Source: Gammaproteobacteria bacterium
GTDB taxonomy: Bacteria > Pseudomonadota > Gammaproteobacteria > Pseudomonadales > Pseudohongiellaceae
Assembly (NCBI GenBank): GCA_003556835.1
Contig: PWQG01000271.1
Span: 1 to 6,883 of the forward strand
Reading direction: 5' to 3'
DNA length: 6,883 bases
The position numbers were made by a program, and so were the translations under genes. This document shows positions 1 through 5,910 of this stretch, piece after piece. The notes under the pieces are model-generated. The model did not search any database. It saw only the letters and a list, made by a program, of their open reading frames with translations, and was not told where the DNA came from. Numbering within the stretch: the first letter of the stretch is position 1; the number at the start of each line of letters is the position of its first letter.

Positions 1-1020
1 CATTGGAAACTGATCACCGTCATAGATCATCAGCCCGGAAGTGGCGATGGATGGCGTCCAGTGGTGCACCGGCTGTTCCATGCCGTCACGGTGTGTGTGC
101 TCGTGGATCTGCTCGGCGGTTCGATACTGTACGCCGTAGCCGATGACCGGCCAGCCATAATTGAGACCGGGCTTGATCAGGTTCAGCTCGTCACCGCCGG
201 CCGGCCCATGTTCATTCTGCCACAGGGCACCGGTTTGCGGATGCACCGCCATGCCCTGCTGGTTGCGGTGGCCATAACTCCAGATGCTGTCGAGTACTGT
301 CGGGTCATCGACAAAGGGATTGTCAGCCGGAATTCGGCCATCATCGTAAAGGCGTACCGTCGTGCCGTAGTGGTTCCCATTGTCCTGTGATGGGTGGGCT
401 TCCACGTCGCCCATGGGGGAGGCTTGTCGGTCGCCGATCGTGGCGAACAGGTAGCCATCATGGTCGAAAGCCAGGCGCGAGCCGTGGTGGCCACGTCCGG
501 AGGTCCAGGCTTCGGCTTCGAAGATCACCTCCACATCATGCAGTGCATGTCCTTCCAGGCGACCGCGAGCTACGGCGGTTGTGCCCTCGGAATCGTCGGC
601 ATTGGGCTTGGCATAACTGAGATAGACCAGGCGGTTATTCTCGAACTCCGGATGCAACGCGACATCCAGCAATCCGCCCTGGCCTCCCGTGCGGACCTCT
701 GGTACGCCACCAAGAGGCTCGTCAACCAGTTGACCATCCTGGACCAGGCGCAAGCGGCCGGGTCGCTCGGTGACCAGCATGTCGCCATTGGGCAGGAAGG
801 TCATGCCCCACGGGTGCTCGAGGCCATCAACCACCGTGACAATGCGGAAGCTGTGATGTTCGGACTCGAACACCTCCGCCCGGGCCTGTTGCTGGAGTCC
901 GGTGATCAGCCCCAATACCAGCAGCAGTGCCAGTGTCAGTTTCAGGCGGGTGTTGCCGGGGGATGCTGCACGCGCGGCAGCGGTGACAGTTCGGGGTCGG
1001 TCTTTTGCTGTGCGGGACAT
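1..1020 (-). CDS. PQQ-dependent aldose sugar dehydrogenase (YliI/Asd-like), partial, C-terminus off window
   Basis: This is an exported quinoprotein of the soluble glucose dehydrogenase / aldose sugar dehydrogenase family, a six-bladed propeller. Members oxidise the C1 hydroxyl of aldoses with pyrroloquinoline quinone and act in the periplasm. The frame is open from ATG at 1020 to the window edge: 340 codons with no stop. Family motifs appear in order: HPWGMTFLPNGDMLVTE (69-85), GGQGGLLDVALHP (112-124), HHGSRLAFDHDG (178-189), SIWSYGHRNQQGMA (245-258) and EHGPAGGDELNLI with NYGWP (270-291). By family alignment the His in HHGSRL (179 or 180) should be the catalytic base and Arg252 in GHRN an active-site arginine. 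A signal peptide is visible (hydrophobic 29-41, likely cleavage after ARA near residue 49). Its N-region of about 27 residues before the hydrophobic core is unusually long. The start is supported by GGAG 8 nt upstream (1029-1032). The family call is firm; the sugar substrate is unknown. No PQQ biosynthesis gene is in view. Confidence 0.93.
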   Translation of the reverse strand, partial: MSRTAKDRPRTVTAAARAASPGNTRLKLTLALLLVLGLITGLQQQARAEVFESEHHSFRIVTVVDGLEHPWGMTFLPNGDMLVTERPGRLRLVQDGQLVDEPLGGVPEVRTGGQGGLLDVALHPEFENNRLVYLSYAKPNADDSEGTTAVARGRLEGHALHDVEVIFEAEAWTSGRGHHGSRLAFDHDGYLFATIGDRQASPMGDVEAHPSQDNGNHYGTTVRLYDDGRIPADNPFVDDPTVLDSIWSYGHRNQQGMAVHPQTGALWQNEHGPAGGDELNLIKPGLNYGWPVIGYGVQYRTAEQIHEHTHRDGMEQPVHHWTPSIATSGLMIYDGDQFPM

Positions 1021-1028
1021 TGAAGACT

Positions 1029-1032
1029 CTCC
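1029..1032 (-). promoter_or_regulatory. Ribosome binding site for the sugar dehydrogenase
   Basis: GGAG on the minus strand lies 8 nt upstream of the ATG at 1020. It decides this start, even though the resulting signal peptide has a long N-region. I found no convincing -35/-10 pair for this gene between 1033 and 1110. Confidence 0.6.
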
Positions 1033-1110
1033 ATGCAGAAATTGCTTGTTGATTGATTTCGGAGCCTGCAACCAAAGCAGACCCCCGCGAGCCATTCGAC
1101 TCTTTCAATC

Positions 1111-1136
1111 TTGCCTGAACGGCAGGGTCCAGGCAA
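1111..1136 (-). repeat. Second hairpin just downstream of the csp terminator
   Basis: TTGCCTG (1111-1117) and CAGGCAA (1130-1136) are perfect 7-bp inverted repeats around a 12-nt loop. In the csp direction this hairpin begins inside the U-run of the terminator, so it could be a backup terminator or a stabilising 3' structure. TTGCCTG can equally pair with CAGGCAA at 1145-1151, inside the terminator stem, so the two folds compete. Confidence 0.5.
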
Positions 1137-1173
1137 AAAAAAAGCAGGCAACCGTTCAGGGTGCCTGCTTTTT
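1135..1173 (-). terminator. Rho-independent terminator of the cold-shock gene
   Basis: Read on the minus strand, AAAAAGCAGGCA (1173-1162) and TGCCTGCTTTTT (1150-1139) form a perfect 12-bp stem around an 11-nt loop, followed by a run of nine U (1143-1135). The core is the 7-bp GCAGGCA stem flanked by A/U pairs. It lies 63 nt after the csp stop. The A-run before the stem and U-run after it make it potentially bidirectional, though no plus-strand gene runs into it. Confidence 0.88.
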
Positions 1174-1184
1174 CTTACGCGGAG

Positions 1185-1215
1185 CCTGTGCTAGCGGTTC
1201 ACACCGGAGCACAGG
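1185..1215 (-). other. Structured hairpin with GUGA tetraloop in the csp 3' UTR
   Basis: Read in the csp direction, CCUGUGCU (1215-1208) pairs perfectly with AGCACAGG (1192-1185). After a small internal loop (C opposite CU), CGGU (1206-1203) pairs with ACCG (1198-1195), closed by the loop GUGA. GUGA is a GNRA tetraloop on this strand, whereas the opposite strand gives UCAC, so the structure is best read as csp-sense RNA. There is no U-run after it, so it is not a terminator. Possible roles are 3' end protection, a protein site or part of a 3' UTR-derived small RNA. Confidence 0.55.
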
Positions 1216-1231
1216 TGGTCGCAACGTTGTG

Positions 1232-1245
1232 GCACTTTACAGTGC
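1232..1245 (-). other. Small hairpin with GUAA tetraloop over the csp stop codon
   Basis: On the minus strand GCACU (1245-1241) pairs with AGUGC (1236-1232) around GUAA, also a GNRA-type loop. The UAA stop codon (1239-1237) is inside the loop. Five base pairs alone could be chance, but it sits in line with the larger GNRA hairpin at 1185-1215. Confidence 0.35.
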
Positions 1246-1446
1246 TACTACGTTCTCTGCCTGGGGGCCTTTCTGGCCCTGGCTGACGGTGAACTCTACC
1301 TGTTGGCCTTCGGCCAGGGTCTTGAAACCACTGGACTGGATGGCGCTGTAGTGAACAAACACGTCGGGACCGCCGCTCTGTTCGATGAAGCCGAAGCCTT
1401 TTGATTCGTTAAAAAACTTGACCTGGCCTGTTACTGTATTGCTCAT
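1237..1446 (-). CDS. CspA-family cold-shock protein (nucleic-acid chaperone)
   Basis: This is a single cold-shock domain protein of 69 residues, the normal size for the bacterial CspA family. These small five-stranded OB-fold proteins bind single-stranded RNA and DNA in the cytoplasm and melt RNA structure during cold shock or growth transitions. RNP1 is KGFGFI at 16-21 and RNP2 is DVFVHY at 28-33, with the basic/aromatic surface VKFFN at 9-13. The C-terminus QGQKGPQAENVVAL is the usual family ending. AAGGT (1454-1458) lies 7 nt before the ATG, and the sequence around it, AAAGGTAATAGCA, resembles the leader end of enterobacterial cspA. The gene is monocistronic: its own promoter is at 1631-1658, its leader is long and a strong terminator follows. 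Whether it is cold-induced or constitutive cannot be told from sequence, so no specific symbol is given. Confidence 0.97.
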   Translation of the reverse strand: MSNTVTGQVKFFNESKGFGFIEQSGGPDVFVHYSAIQSSGFKTLAEGQQVEFTVSQGQKGPQAENVVAL

Positions 1447-1624
1447 TGCTATTACCTTTACTGTACTTTAAATAATGTCGTGTGGATTCCAATCAGGCAG
1501 CCGAATGACGGCGCCGGACGGGATCCGGTCAGCTTGAGAAATCGATTACAAATAGGAAAAACAGGACGAGGGTCTAAATGCGGACTTCGTAGTGCAGATC
1601 TATTCATAGCCGGTATTCTGGCTG
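1447..1624 (-). promoter_or_regulatory. Long 5' leader of the cold-shock gene
   Basis: If transcription starts about 7 nt after the -10 box, the leader is about 178 nt. Long structured leaders that act as temperature switches are known for cspA-type genes. Visible here are a small hairpin CCGGA/TCCGG (1514-1518 with 1524-1528), a weak AGCC/GGCT pairing near 1607-1622, and an A/U-rich end carrying the Shine-Dalgarno site. No protein frame is convincing in it. That it is a thermosensor is inference. Confidence 0.5.
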
Positions 1625-1630
1625 ACTTCG

Positions 1631-1658
1631 AGTCTACGCCGTTTGCGGGCGGAGTCAA
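1631..1658 (-). promoter_or_regulatory. Sigma-70 promoter of the cold-shock gene
   Basis: On the minus strand the -35 is TTGACT (1658-1653) and the -10 is TAGACT (1636-1631), separated by 16 bp. Five of six -35 bases and four of six -10 bases match consensus. The -35 lies only 38 bp from the divergent thpR ATG at 1696, so the two genes share a compact control region. Confidence 0.6.
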
Positions 1659-1695
1659 GTATTTATTTCGCGTATAGAGCAGGGTGCAAGAGACG

Positions 1696-2265
1696 ATGGA
1701 ACAACGGCGTATGAAACGACTGCGACTTTTCCTTGGCATCGCCTGCCCACCGCTGGCTCCCGTGCGCAAGGCACTGCAGACCCTGCGGGCCAGTACGATA
1801 GCACAAGAGGGCAGCTTGCGTGCGGTTCGGGAAAGCAACCTGCACGTGACGCTGATGTTTATCGGCGCTTTGCAAGCGGATGATCTGTCCGGCCTGGTAG
1901 AGCACGTGCAACCCGTTGCCGAGTCGATACCGGCCTTTGATATGACCTTGCAGGGAAGCGGTCGCTTTGCGCGCTGTCTCTGGATCGGAGCCCATCTTCC
2001 CGACGCTGTGATGCGGCACGCGCTCACCTTGCCGGGTCATGTGCGCGAAGCTGGCTGGCCGGTAGACACCCGTTCTCTGCGTCCGCACCTGACATTGGCG
2101 CGATTCCGCGAGCGGGCCAGTACCTTTGCGGACAACTGGCAGGCACAGCATTGCAAGCAGTATTGGGGGCGGGTCCAGGTTCGCCATGTTCATCTCTTTG
2201 AGTCGCGCACAGGAGTTGATGGTCCGCGTTATCACATCCGCCATTCCTTCGCGTTGCGTTCCTGA
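1696..2265 (+). CDS. thpR: RNA 2',3'-cyclic phosphodiesterase (2'-5' RNA ligase-like)
   Basis: This belongs to the 2H phosphoesterase superfamily (LigT/ThpR). The proteins open 2',3'-cyclic phosphates on RNA ends and in vitro can join tRNA halves by a 2'-5' bond; they act in the cytoplasm. The protein has 189 residues from this start, close to the usual 175-190. Both catalytic HxTx motifs are present: HVTLMFIG with His50/Thr52 and HLTLARF with His131/Thr133. The family N-terminus (RLRLFLGIACPP) and the internal duplication of the 2H fold are visible. The start is uncertain: GTG at 1684, ATG at 1696 and ATG at 1711 are all in frame, and none has a strong ribosome site. ATG 1711 gives the most family-like N-terminus; 1696 is a compromise. 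It is divergent from csp, and the barrel gene follows 78 bp downstream. The true cellular substrate of this family is poorly known. Confidence 0.9.
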   Translation: MEQRRMKRLRLFLGIACPPLAPVRKALQTLRASTIAQEGSLRAVRESNLHVTLMFIGALQADDLSGLVEHVQPVAESIPAFDMTLQGSGRFARCLWIGAHLPDAVMRHALTLPGHVREAGWPVDTRSLRPHLTLARFRERASTFADNWQAQHCKQYWGRVQVRHVHLFESRTGVDGPRYHIRHSFALRS

Positions 2266-2329
2266 TGCGCTTTCTCGAAACGTATTGAAATTGTCAGGGT
2301 GCGGTGGCATCTTGAGTGTTCAACTTTCC

Positions 2330-2335
2330 GGGGAG
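2330..2335 (+). promoter_or_regulatory. Ribosome binding site fixing the barrel-protein start
   Basis: GGGGAG ends 8 nt before the ATG at 2344. An in-frame GTG at 2299 would give an N-terminal extension, but it has no such site and would bury the signal peptide. No good promoter is visible in 2266-2329; the best TTGAAA (2285) lacks a matching -10, so read-through from thpR is possible. Confidence 0.65.
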
Positions 2336-2343
2336 TAACCTTC

Positions 2344-2907
2344 ATGCGTCAATATCCGAGTGGTCGTGGCCTGCTTTCAGTGTTTGCCCTCAGCATGGCC
2401 CTGTTTATGGCCGGTGGACCGGCTCAGGCACAGCTGGCCGGGGTGTATGTCGGTCTGGACGTGTCGGAGGTGGAATTTGACAGCCCCGGATTCTCTTCTC
2501 CCAAACCCAATACCGTCGGGCTCAATGTGGGTACCCGCCTCACGCGACACTTTGGCACGGAAGCGCGTATCGGCATGAACCTGTCCGATGACGACATTGT
2601 TTTCCTTGCTAATGACAGCCGTTTCGGTTTCGAGGTGAACAACTACTACGGATTCCATGGCACCGGTCATTGGCCCCTGTCTGATATGTTCGAGTTGTAT
2701 GGTCAGCTCGGTTATACCTACAGTGAAGTCAAGTTCAGTTTCGAGGGGCAGTCACAGAAGACCTCGAACAACGGGCTTTCCTATGGTATCGGAGCCACAT
2801 TCGATATTACCTACAGCACCACGGTCCGGCTGGAATGGTCGAAGATGATGGACGGCTCGGATTACGAGCTGGATGCCCTGTCCCTGGGCATCCGCTTCAA
2901 CTACTGA
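2344..2907 (+). CDS. Small outer-membrane beta-barrel protein (OmpA/OmpX-like porin family)
   Basis: This is a 187-residue exported protein with a clear signal peptide: hydrophobic stretch 9-23 and likely cleavage after AQA at residue 29. The mature part of about 158 residues alternates polar and hydrophobic residues in what I read as eight strands: roughly 32-45, 56-70, 71-85, 93-113, 115-131, 144-158, 159-170 and 174-187. It ends in RFNY with a C-terminal aromatic residue, the recognition signal for the BAM complex. It matches the general outer-membrane beta-barrel domain rather than a specific porin; no peptidoglycan-binding domain follows. The loops are acidic (SDDDIVF, MMDGSDYELD). The start follows a strong ribosome site at 2330-2335. 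It stands alone between thpR and the convergent valS. The function is unknown; by size and topology it is more likely a structural or adhesion-type barrel than a wide diffusion pore. Confidence 0.85.
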   Translation: MRQYPSGRGLLSVFALSMALFMAGGPAQAQLAGVYVGLDVSEVEFDSPGFSSPKPNTVGLNVGTRLTRHFGTEARIGMNLSDDDIVFLANDSRFGFEVNNYYGFHGTGHWPLSDMFELYGQLGYTYSEVKFSFEGQSQKTSNNGLSYGIGATFDITYSTTVRLEWSKMMDGSDYELDALSLGIRFNY

Positions 2908-2914
2908 GGGGCTA

Positions 2915-2935
2915 CCCAGGCAGAGAGTCGCTGGG
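2915..2935 (+). terminator. Weak hairpin between the convergent barrel gene and valS
   Basis: CCCAG (2915-2919) and CTGGG (2931-2935) can pair around an 11-nt loop in the 38-bp gap between two convergent stop codons. On the plus strand it is followed by GAGTTTCCTT, a poor U-run; on the minus strand there is none. It may be a weak terminator for one or both genes, or chance. Confidence 0.25.
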
Positions 2936-2945
2936 CTGAGTTTCC

Positions 2946-5744
2946 TTAAATCGCGCGGATGGCGTCGAGCTTTTCGCGCAGTGCTACAGCTGATTTTTCC
3001 GTATCCTGCAGGCGCTGACGCTCCGTGGCAACAATCTCTGCCGGTGCATTGTCAACGAACTTGCTGTTGGACAGCTTGCCATTGATGGCCTGCAGATTCT
3101 TGTCCAGCTTGGCGATTTCCTTCTCCAGTCTCGTGATCTCGGCGTCCTTGTCGATCAGGTCGGCCAGCGGTACCAGTATCTCCATTTCCCCATACAACTG
3201 AGTGGCGCTGACGGGCACTTCGCTGCCCGGATCCAGCCAGTCGAGCTGGGACAGCTTGGCCAGCTTCATCAGGTATTGCCGATTGGCGTCCAGACGTTGC
3301 TGATCCTTGGCGTCGCCCCGCAGCAGGGCAGGGAATGCCTTTCCGGGTGGTATATTCATCTCGCCCCGGATGTTGCGGATGCCTTCGATCACGCCCTTGA
3401 CCCAGTCGATGTCGGCTTCCGCGGCTTCATCGATCATTGCTTCGCCGGCTTGCGGATAGGCCTGCAGCATGATGGTATCGCCTTCGATACCAAGCAGGGG
3501 CGCCACACGTTGCCAGATCTCTTCGGTGATGAAGGGCATCAACGGATGGGTCATGCGCAGGCTCGATTCCAGCACACTGAGCAGGGTCAGGCGAGCGGCT
3601 CGTGCCTTGCCCGGCTCCTCGTCGGCGTTCCAGAGCAGTGGTTTGGACAGCTCCACATACCAGTCGCAGTACTCGTTCCAGATGAATTCATAGATGTCCT
3701 GCGAGATCAGGTCGAAGCGGTAGTGGGCCATATGTTCGTGCACCCGGTTCACCGTGCGCTGCAGGCGCGACTGGATCCAGCGATCGGCCGTGCTGAGTTC
3801 GGCTTGCTGCAGGGCGGCATGATCCTCCGCGCTGAAGCGGATGCCTTTCTCTTCGGTGTTCATCAACACATAACGCGAGGCATTCCAGATCTTGTTGCAG
3901 AAATTGCGAAAGCCTTCCATGCGGCCCATGTCGAACTTCACATCGCGCCCGGTAGATGCCAGTGAGTAGAAGGTGTAGCGCAGGGCGTCAGTGCCATGGC
4001 CGACAATGCCGTCGGGATAGGCCTTGCGGGTCATCTTCTCGATCTGTTTCTGCAGGCGCGGCTGCATCAGGCCTTCGGTGCGCTTGGCAATCAGGTCATC
4101 CAGGCCGATGCCGTCGATCAGGTCGATCGGATCGAGCACATTGCCCTTGGACTTGGACATTTTCTGGCCTTCGCTGTCGCGGATCAGGCCATGGATATAG
4201 ACCTTGCGGAAGGGAACCTCGCCGGTGAACTTCAGGGTCATCATGATCATCCGGGCCACCCAGAAGAAAATGATGTCGAAGCCGGTGACCAGTACATTGG
4301 TCGGATGGAAGGTGCGGAATGCCTCGTCATCTTCCAGCCAGCCAAGCGTGGAGAAAGTCCACAGCGCGGATGAGAACCAGGTGTCGAGTACATCCTCATC
4401 CTGTTCCAGCGCCAGTTCAGGTGCCAGATCATATTTCTTGCGCACTTCGGCTTCGTTGCGGCCCACATAGATGTTGCCGTCGTTGTCATACCAGGCCGGA
4501 ATCCGGTGCCCCCACCAGAGCTGGCGGCTGATGCACCAGTCCTGCAGGTCGCGCATCCAGGCAAAATAGGTGTTTTCCCAGTTCTTCGGCACGAATTCGA
4601 TGTCGCCGTTCTCGACCGCCGCGATGGCGGGTCCGGCCAGTTTCTCGACCGCCACGTACCACTGATTGGTCAGGTAGGGTTCGATCACGCTGCCCGATCG
4701 ATCCCCGCGAGGCACCTTGAGCTTGTGGTCCTCGACTTTGGTCAGCAGGCCGGCCGCGTCCATATCCTCGACCACCTTGCGGCGGGCATCGAAGCGGTCC
4801 AGGCCCCGGTAGCGCTCCGGTGCATTGTCATTGATGGCGGCATCCTCGGTGAGGATGTTGATCATTTCCAGGTCGTGGCGCTTGCCGACTTCGTAGTCAT
4901 TGAAGTCATGTGCCGGCGTGATCTTCACACATCCGGTGCCGAATTCAGGATCGACGTATTCATCCGCGACAATCGGGATGCGTCGGTCACAGAGGGGCAG
5001 GTCGACGAATTTGCCGATCAATGACTCGAAGCGGGGGTCTTCGGGGTGCACGGCCACGGCCGTATCGCCGAGCAATGTCTCGGGACGCGTGGTGGCAATG
5101 CTGATGTATGTTTCGCCATCAGCCGTGGTGGCGCCATCGGCCAGTGGGTAACGGAAATGCCAGAAGTGCCCATCTTCCTCTTCAGCGAGCACTTCCAGGT
5201 CCGAAACCGCCGTGTGCAGTTGCGGGTCCCAGTTCACCAGGCGGTTGCCGCGGTAGATCATGCCTTCATCATGGAGGCGGACAAAGACTTCCTCGACCAC
5301 TTTCGACAGACCTTCGTCCATGGTGAAGCGCTCGCGCGACCAGTCGATGGAGCCACCCAGACGGCGGATCTGTTGAGTGATGGTGTTGCCGGAGTGCTGC
5401 TTCCACTCCCAGACCTTTTCGGTGAAGGCCTCGCGACCGATCTCCTTGCGGTTCAGACCCTGCTGCTCCAGTTGCCGTTCGACCACCATCTGCGTGGCAA
5501 TGCCGGCGTGATCGGTGCCCACCTGCCACAGTGTGTTGCGGCCCTGCATACGGTGGTAGCGGATCAGAGCGTCCATGATGGCATTCTGGAAGCCGTGGCC
5601 CATGTGCAGGCGGCCGGTCACATTCGGTGGAGGAATCACGATGCTGAAGGCTTCACCCTGGCCGGACGGCGCAAAATGGCCGTTCTCTTCCCAGGTCCTG
5701 TACCAATGGTCTTCTATCTTTTGGGGCTGGTAAGTCTTGTCCAT
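2946..5744 (-). CDS. valS: Valyl-tRNA synthetase
   Basis: This class I aminoacyl-tRNA synthetase charges tRNA-Val with valine using ATP, in the cytoplasm, and is essential. It is complete at 932 residues (about 950 in E. coli). The catalytic Rossmann domain holds the HIGH-type motif HMGH at 47-50 within PPPNVTGRLHMGH, and the KMSKS loop is exact at 528-532. The CP1 editing domain, which hydrolyses Thr-tRNA-Val, spans about 190-345 with TTRPETLLGD (218-227) and ITPAHDFNDYEVGKRH with Asp280. DVLDTWFSSALWTFSTLGW (451-469) is another typical ValRS block. The anticodon-binding helical domain covers about 640-790. The C-terminal coiled coil typical of ValRS is about 865-930 (heptads such as ITRLEKEIAKLDKNL). 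The start at 5744 gives the usual short N-terminus before WYRTWEENGHF. Its ribosome site is weak (GCGGT). No holC lies upstream, unlike the common gammaproteobacterial pepA-holC-valS order; a divergent symporter is there instead. Confidence 0.98.
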   Translation of the reverse strand: MDKTYQPQKIEDHWYRTWEENGHFAPSGQGEAFSIVIPPPNVTGRLHMGHGFQNAIMDALIRYHRMQGRNTLWQVGTDHAGIATQMVVERQLEQQGLNRKEIGREAFTEKVWEWKQHSGNTITQQIRRLGGSIDWSRERFTMDEGLSKVVEEVFVRLHDEGMIYRGNRLVNWDPQLHTAVSDLEVLAEEEDGHFWHFRYPLADGATTADGETYISIATTRPETLLGDTAVAVHPEDPRFESLIGKFVDLPLCDRRIPIVADEYVDPEFGTGCVKITPAHDFNDYEVGKRHDLEMINILTEDAAINDNAPERYRGLDRFDARRKVVEDMDAAGLLTKVEDHKLKVPRGDRSGSVIEPYLTNQWYVAVEKLAGPAIAAVENGDIEFVPKNWENTYFAWMRDLQDWCISRQLWWGHRIPAWYDNDGNIYVGRNEAEVRKKYDLAPELALEQDEDVLDTWFSSALWTFSTLGWLEDDEAFRTFHPTNVLVTGFDIIFFWVARMIMMTLKFTGEVPFRKVYIHGLIRDSEGQKMSKSKGNVLDPIDLIDGIGLDDLIAKRTEGLMQPRLQKQIEKMTRKAYPDGIVGHGTDALRYTFYSLASTGRDVKFDMGRMEGFRNFCNKIWNASRYVLMNTEEKGIRFSAEDHAALQQAELSTADRWIQSRLQRTVNRVHEHMAHYRFDLISQDIYEFIWNEYCDWYVELSKPLLWNADEEPGKARAARLTLLSVLESSLRMTHPLMPFITEEIWQRVAPLLGIEGDTIMLQAYPQAGEAMIDEAAEADIDWVKGVIEGIRNIRGEMNIPPGKAFPALLRGDAKDQQRLDANRQYLMKLAKLSQLDWLDPGSEVPVSATQLYGEMEILVPLADLIDKDAEITRLEKEIAKLDKNLQAINGKLSNSKFVDNAPAEIVATERQRLQDTEKSAVALREKLDAIRAI

Positions 5745-5781
5745 GTGTACCGCTGTTTTATTGAAGGTCGGGAAACCGCGG

Positions 5782-5810
5782 AGTATACCGTATGCACTGC
5801 CCGGAGTCAG
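5782..5810 (-). promoter_or_regulatory. Sigma-70 promoter of valS
   Basis: On the minus strand the -35 is CTGACT (5810-5805) and the -10 is TATACT (5787-5782), with an ideal 17-bp spacer. The predicted transcript starts near 5775, giving a leader of about 30 nt. That is too short for a T-box or attenuator, so tRNA-sensing control is not indicated. Confidence 0.6.
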
Positions 5811-5822
5811 GCACCTGGGCAG

Positions 5823-5869
5823 GGTCCGGGCATCATCTGGAACAGTCGGACTGTCTCAAGCGGTCCGGG
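5823..5869. promoter_or_regulatory. Operator-like palindrome between two direct repeats
   Basis: The perfect palindrome ACAGTC-G-GACTGT (5842-5854) sits in the gap between valS and the symporter. It is flanked by two exact copies of GGTCCGGG (5823-5830 and 5862-5869), 39 bp apart start to start. It lies about 57 bp before the symporter start and upstream of the valS -35, a fitting place for a regulator of the symporter. No known operator consensus is recognised. Confidence 0.35.
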
Positions 5870-5910
5870 GCTGGTAAGGTCAAGTCAAACCAACGGAAAC
5901 GGGAGAGTGG

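Noticed and set aside
394..1023. A 209-codon plus-strand open frame over the sugar dehydrogenase
   Set aside because: The minus strand encodes all PQQ sugar dehydrogenase motifs across this stretch, so the plus-strand frame is a shadow.
1222..1229. Palindrome CAACGTTG just after the csp stop
   Set aside because: An 8-bp palindrome is expected by chance at this scale and has no hairpin loop; I do not claim it as a site.
902..1351. A 149-codon plus-strand open frame spanning the csp 3' region
   Set aside because: It crosses the terminator hairpin and runs antisense to the csp coding region; nothing in it resembles a protein.
1458..2310. Two long minus-strand open frames (1458-2027 and 1663-2310) opposite thpR
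   Set aside because: The plus strand carries both HxTx motifs of ThpR. The minus-strand translations are rich in Arg, Ser and Cys without pattern, and one runs through the csp leader and promoter.
3276..3965. A 229-codon plus-strand open frame inside valS
   Set aside because: It is antisense to the conserved anticodon-binding domain, with no ribosome site and no recognisable domain.
5745..5775. Possible T-box or attenuator ahead of valS
   Set aside because: The predicted leader is only about 30 nt and has no specifier stem, T-box sequence or terminator.
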